A stretch of DNA of 64,000 nucleotides from Oryzias latipes (taxonomy: Eukaryota > Chordata > Actinopteri > Beloniformes > Adrianichthyidae), in the NCBI RefSeq assembly GCF_002234675.1, contig NC_019875.2:27897818-27961817 (forward strand), written 5' to 3'. Made by a program: the position numbers and the translations under genes. A model generated the notes under the pieces. It did not search any database. It was not told the DNA's origin and saw nothing but the letters and a program-made list of their open reading frames with translations. Shown piece after piece: positions 61,901-64,000 of this stretch. Numbering within the stretch: the stretch's first letter is position 1; each line of letters starts with the position of its first letter.

Positions 61901-64000
61901 TATCCTGGTCACAAGGGCCGGACTTTCCTATCCCTGGCCCCTTACTCCAGCTCCTCTTTGAGGAGCCCGAGACGTTTCCAGGGCAGCTGAGAGACATAGT
62001 CTCTCCAGCGTGTCCTGGGTCGTCCCAGGGGTATCTGCCCAGTGGGACATACCCGTAACACCTCCCCAGGGAGGCATCCAGGAGAGAACCGGACCACATG
62101 CCCAAGCCACCACCCAAGTACTGGAAGGAAAATGGAAGATGCAGCACAACTGACCCGCACAATGACCGCATAATCGCGGGCGCCACTCCAATCCCCCTTT
62201 CGATCTAACTTCACTCATGAACAAGACCCCAAGATACATAAAGTCCTCCACCTGGGGCAGGAGCATTCCACCCACCCTGAGAGGACCCAGTTTATGGGCT
62301 ATTGGGGGAATCTTGTGAAATTACCATCCCATTACAAAACGCATGACTCTTAAATGAATTAAATATTTTTCCTTTAATTTTGTTCTCTTCACAAACCTCA
62401 ATCCAACACTTTTAACCTCTTAGCATCTGAATTTATGTCCAGTTATGACAAAAATATGTTTTTGCTTTCATGTAGATACAAAATTAATGTGGAGCAGAAG
62501 TGGTTTGATGCATCAAGAGGCATCTTGGATTTTAACTTTTATTTTAAAAAAAGAGCCGCTCACAAGAAAAGTGTGGCTGCAAAAGCACCCTGACTGAATT
62601 CTTGAGCTTTTGTGAGCTCTGTGAATCAAGTTATTCTTCAGTTTCGCTTTAGGGTGTAAAAGAGGCCAGAAATTACACATAATGAGCAACTGCTGTGCCA
62701 ATCCTGCCAGCTGGTGTGACCAAAATGGTCCCAGGCTGACAGTCATGTCCCCTGTGTGTGTTTATGAAAATAATGCCGTTTCCCCCATCACAACCTCAGA
62801 ACACTGGTTGTAGGTTTTGCCAGCTCTGTGGCAGTTCCGTGTTTTATGCAAGCCTCCCTTAAATAAGCTGACAAAAGAAGTACAAGTCTGCCACATGTGT
62901 GCTGTACCCTGTTTGGAGTTGAAACTTCAGTTTGCTAGTTGTCAAATAAACTGCAGATTTAAGATCTCGAAACATTCATGAAAGTGCAAATCCTCCTGTC
63001 TGACTGTGTTTACACTGCTGCTGTTAGAATATGATTCCGGATATGTTAATGTTAAACCAAGTAAAAAGCTGGCTACTGTTTTACGCCCATGTAGCATGCC
63101 ACCCTTAGGCTAACAATTGCCTAAACTTTCCCTTTTAAACTAGCTAAAAGCGTTAATGTATAACTGCACCACCTCAGTCTTTCGAGTGTTGTCATTTTTC
63201 TCCTGTCGTCAGGAACATTTTCTGAAAAAGGCAGATCTTTTTCACGTCTGCATGGTGTTGGCTGCAGACACACACAGCCGTGGCGGCGGTTGATCTCAAT
63301 CTTTAGCAAACGCTGCATTCCCCTGAACATTAACTGCCCGGCCAGCTGAAATCATCTGAACATTAACCAAGCTTTGGAGCACCATATACCCCAGCTGTGC
63401 TTCCTGTGCTGTTTGTGTAGTATATCTTTGCAAGTCTTATTGTTTACCCAGCAAGGTCAGCATCCTGTGCTCCGCTAGGTGTATCCACTCACTCTCTCAG
63501 CTCTTGTTTCAACTGGCACATCTGTGTTCACTCTCTGCAGGCTGACAGGTAATGAACCGCTGTCGATCTTGCCACTGAACTCTCTACCGGAGGAGGTTAC
63601 AGGCAGGGCCCACCACAAGCTGTGTGACCGTCTCAGACTGGAGAAGAAGCAGCGCAGGATGTGCAGAAGAGACCCGGGCGTGGCAGAAACCTTGAGGGAG
63701 GCTATCATTATGAGCGCCTCAGAATGTCACCATCAATTCCACTTCGAGAGGTGGAACTGCACCTTAGAGGGGCGTCATCGCGCCAACATACTGAAAAGTG
63801 GTATGGAAAGCTTTCATTCTGTTCTCAATAAACAAACCTCGAGTATGTGCATCATGTGAGGCAGCCTCTCATTTTTGTGCTACCTGCTTTTCCAGGGTTT
63901 AAAGAGACGGCCTTCTTGTACGCCATATCCTCAGCGGGCTTAACGCACGCCATCGCCAAAGCTTGCAGTGCAGGAAGGATGGAGCGCTGCACGTGTGACG
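49829..64000 (+). CDS. wnt9a: Wnt9a secreted signalling protein, 5' part (runs off the window)
   Basis: Secreted Wnt ligand (Wnt9 subfamily). Exons seen are 49829-49920, 63541-63800 and 63896 to the window edge, all GT-AG and in phase (2, 1), giving residues 1-152. Exon 1 encodes a signal peptide starting [10 protein letters not shown] and ending PSSA/YFG, like human WNT9A with its MLDG start and AAYFG junction. Exon 2 continues [12 protein letters not shown], then [45 protein letters not shown] with N-glycosylation at Asn103. Exon 3 reads [51 protein letters not shown] and TGxEPLxILPL are WNT9A-type and differ from WNT9B. The acylated serine block and the C-terminal cysteines lie outside the window. 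It is transcribed away from wnt3a. Confidence 0.95.
49921..51880. other. wnt9a intron 1, first part
   Basis: GC-richer just after exon 1 (GCGCGCGCAGAGATGC), then ordinary intronic sequence. Open frames here show no domain. Confidence 0.4.
51880..52070. promoter_or_regulatory. Candidate conserved element in wnt9a intron 1
   Basis: A compact non-repetitive block with GTGCCGGACCGGTGGCAGGA, CCTTTGAGTC, CGCTTATGAATTACAGC and AAACTTTGAGCTC. Two CTTTGA cores (TCF/LEF-type) lie within about 60 bp. Regulatory role inferred. Confidence 0.25.
53745..54195. repeat. Tandem, partly palindromic repeat array
   Basis: Three diverged units share a (T/C)TTA(T/C)GCAATTAAC-like head, then CTGATT(C/T)TGATG(C/T)TGAGA and AAGC. 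They start near 53813, 53902 and 54073. GACGTTCTTTGAA occurs at 53782 and 54042. The middle unit forms a long hairpin: GATTTTGATGTTGAGAGAAG pairs with the GCTTCTCTCCGCGTCAAAATC side, 53927-53969. The third unit also pairs with itself (CTGATTCTGATGCT with AAGCAGAATCGG). Unclassified dispersed or satellite-like element. Confidence 0.5.
55080..55270. promoter_or_regulatory. Candidate conserved element in wnt9a intron 1
   Basis: It contains CACAAAGTAATTAAG, CCAGGTGTCATATTAAGTGC, ATGCACTGGTGTCACTC, AGGTAATATTATATGCATTC and AATTAATCCAG, with two GGTGTCA T-box-like half sites 38 bp apart and several homeodomain cores. It is non-repetitive and non-coding. Role inferred. Confidence 0.25.
55271..59220. 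other. wnt9a intron 1, middle part
   Basis: No gene, mobile element or motif cluster that I can support; several unrelated short open frames. Confidence 0.4.
59225..59430 (+). mobile_element. TTAA-flanked MITE, copy 4 (wnt9a intron 1)
   Basis: 206 bp from CCCTTGTGCTATCTTAG to CTAGGATAGCACAAGGG, preceded by TTAA (59221-59224) and followed by TCAC. A C-run in the left part gives the one extra base relative to copies 1 and 3. Confidence 0.8.
59431..61855. other. wnt9a intron 1, right part
   Basis: AT-rich intron with homopolymers (A-run at about 59928-59942). No gene recognised. Confidence 0.4.
61856..62300 (-). mobile_element. LINE fragment, reverse-transcriptase C-terminal end
   Basis: On the minus strand the frame reads [20 protein letters not shown], then after an internal deletion and frame change [53 protein letters not shown]. 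This is the very common fish LINE C-terminus (..FGHLxRMPPGRLPxEVL..[12 protein letters not shown]..). The element ends at the left in (ATCC)n, the complement of its GGAT tail. It is frameshifted and dead. Confidence 0.8.
62301..63540. other. wnt9a intron 1, last part
   Basis: Ordinary intron up to the exon 2 acceptor. A pyrimidine-rich stretch with TCTGTGTTCACTCTCTGCAG precedes exon 2. Confidence 0.5.
63541..63800 (+). CDS. wnt9a: wnt9a coding exon 2
   Basis: 260 nt between acceptor CTGCAG and donor GTATGG. It starts with the last base of Gly31 and ends with the first base of Gly118. It holds the [11 protein letters not shown] and [10 protein letters not shown] blocks. Confidence 0.96.
63896..64000 (+). 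CDS. wnt9a: wnt9a coding exon 3, partial
   Basis: Begins after acceptor TTTCCAG with [18 protein letters not shown] and reaches [12 protein letters not shown] at the window edge. It continues beyond. The intron before it is only 95 bp. Confidence 0.95.

Noticed and set aside
21485-64000. Alternative naming wnt3 and wnt9b (with arf2)
   Set aside because: [27 protein letters not shown] and the MLDG start are WNT9A-type, and the wnt3 candidate has WNT3A-type residues (SLAVG, CRNYVE, WSQPDFR).

Overview
The window is vertebrate nuclear DNA, almost certainly from a teleost fish and plausibly a medaka-like percomorph (the genus is inference). It is AT-rich, has GT-AG spliced genes with long introns, and is strewn with fish-type non-LTR retrotransposon debris, short inverted-repeat elements and microsatellites. 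It holds three protein-coding genes: arf1-wnt3a-wnt9a. Human chromosome 1 has the same linkage of ARF1, WNT3A and WNT9A, with ARF2-WNT3-WNT9B as the sister set on chromosome 17. Exon 2 of the right-hand gene matches WNT9A far better than WNT9B, and the middle gene has WNT3A-type residues, so I assign the block to the ARF1/WNT3A/WNT9A side.

Layout. (1) 829-3745, minus strand: a complete class I ARF small GTPase gene with four coding exons, an inferred non-coding first exon and a CpG/ETS/YY1-type promoter. (2) 3.8-19.3 kb: intergenic DNA with L2-like and RTE-like retrotransposon fragments, one TTAA-flanked MITE, a 604-bp inverted-repeat element and a 176-bp GATA tract. (3) 19.3-37.8 kb, minus strand: complete wnt3a, four coding exons (355 aa), introns of 5.1 kb, 9.7 kb and 86 bp. 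The large intron holds two TTAA MITEs, two copies of a longer inverted-repeat element, a relic MADF-domain exon of a transposon and a block with three TCF/LEF-like sites. (4) 37.4-49.8 kb: intergenic DNA between the divergently transcribed wnt3a and wnt9a, with two CTCF-like motifs pointing away from each other and an L2-like fragment. (5) 49.7-64.0 kb, plus strand: wnt9a, promoter and signal-peptide exon, then a 13.6-kb first intron, exon 2 and the start of exon 3. The gene runs off the right edge.

The two Wnt genes encode secreted, lipid-modified ligands, and their head-to-head arrangement means the 12.4 kb between them must carry or separate their upstream control. arf1 is a housekeeping Golgi GTPase with an unrelated job; its neighbourhood is an old syntenic relic. 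I found no complete new gene system. The most interesting non-coding signals are the divergent CTCF pair, the four-copy TTAA/CCCTTGTG MITE family, and an overlapping upstream ORF that covers the wnt9a start codon.
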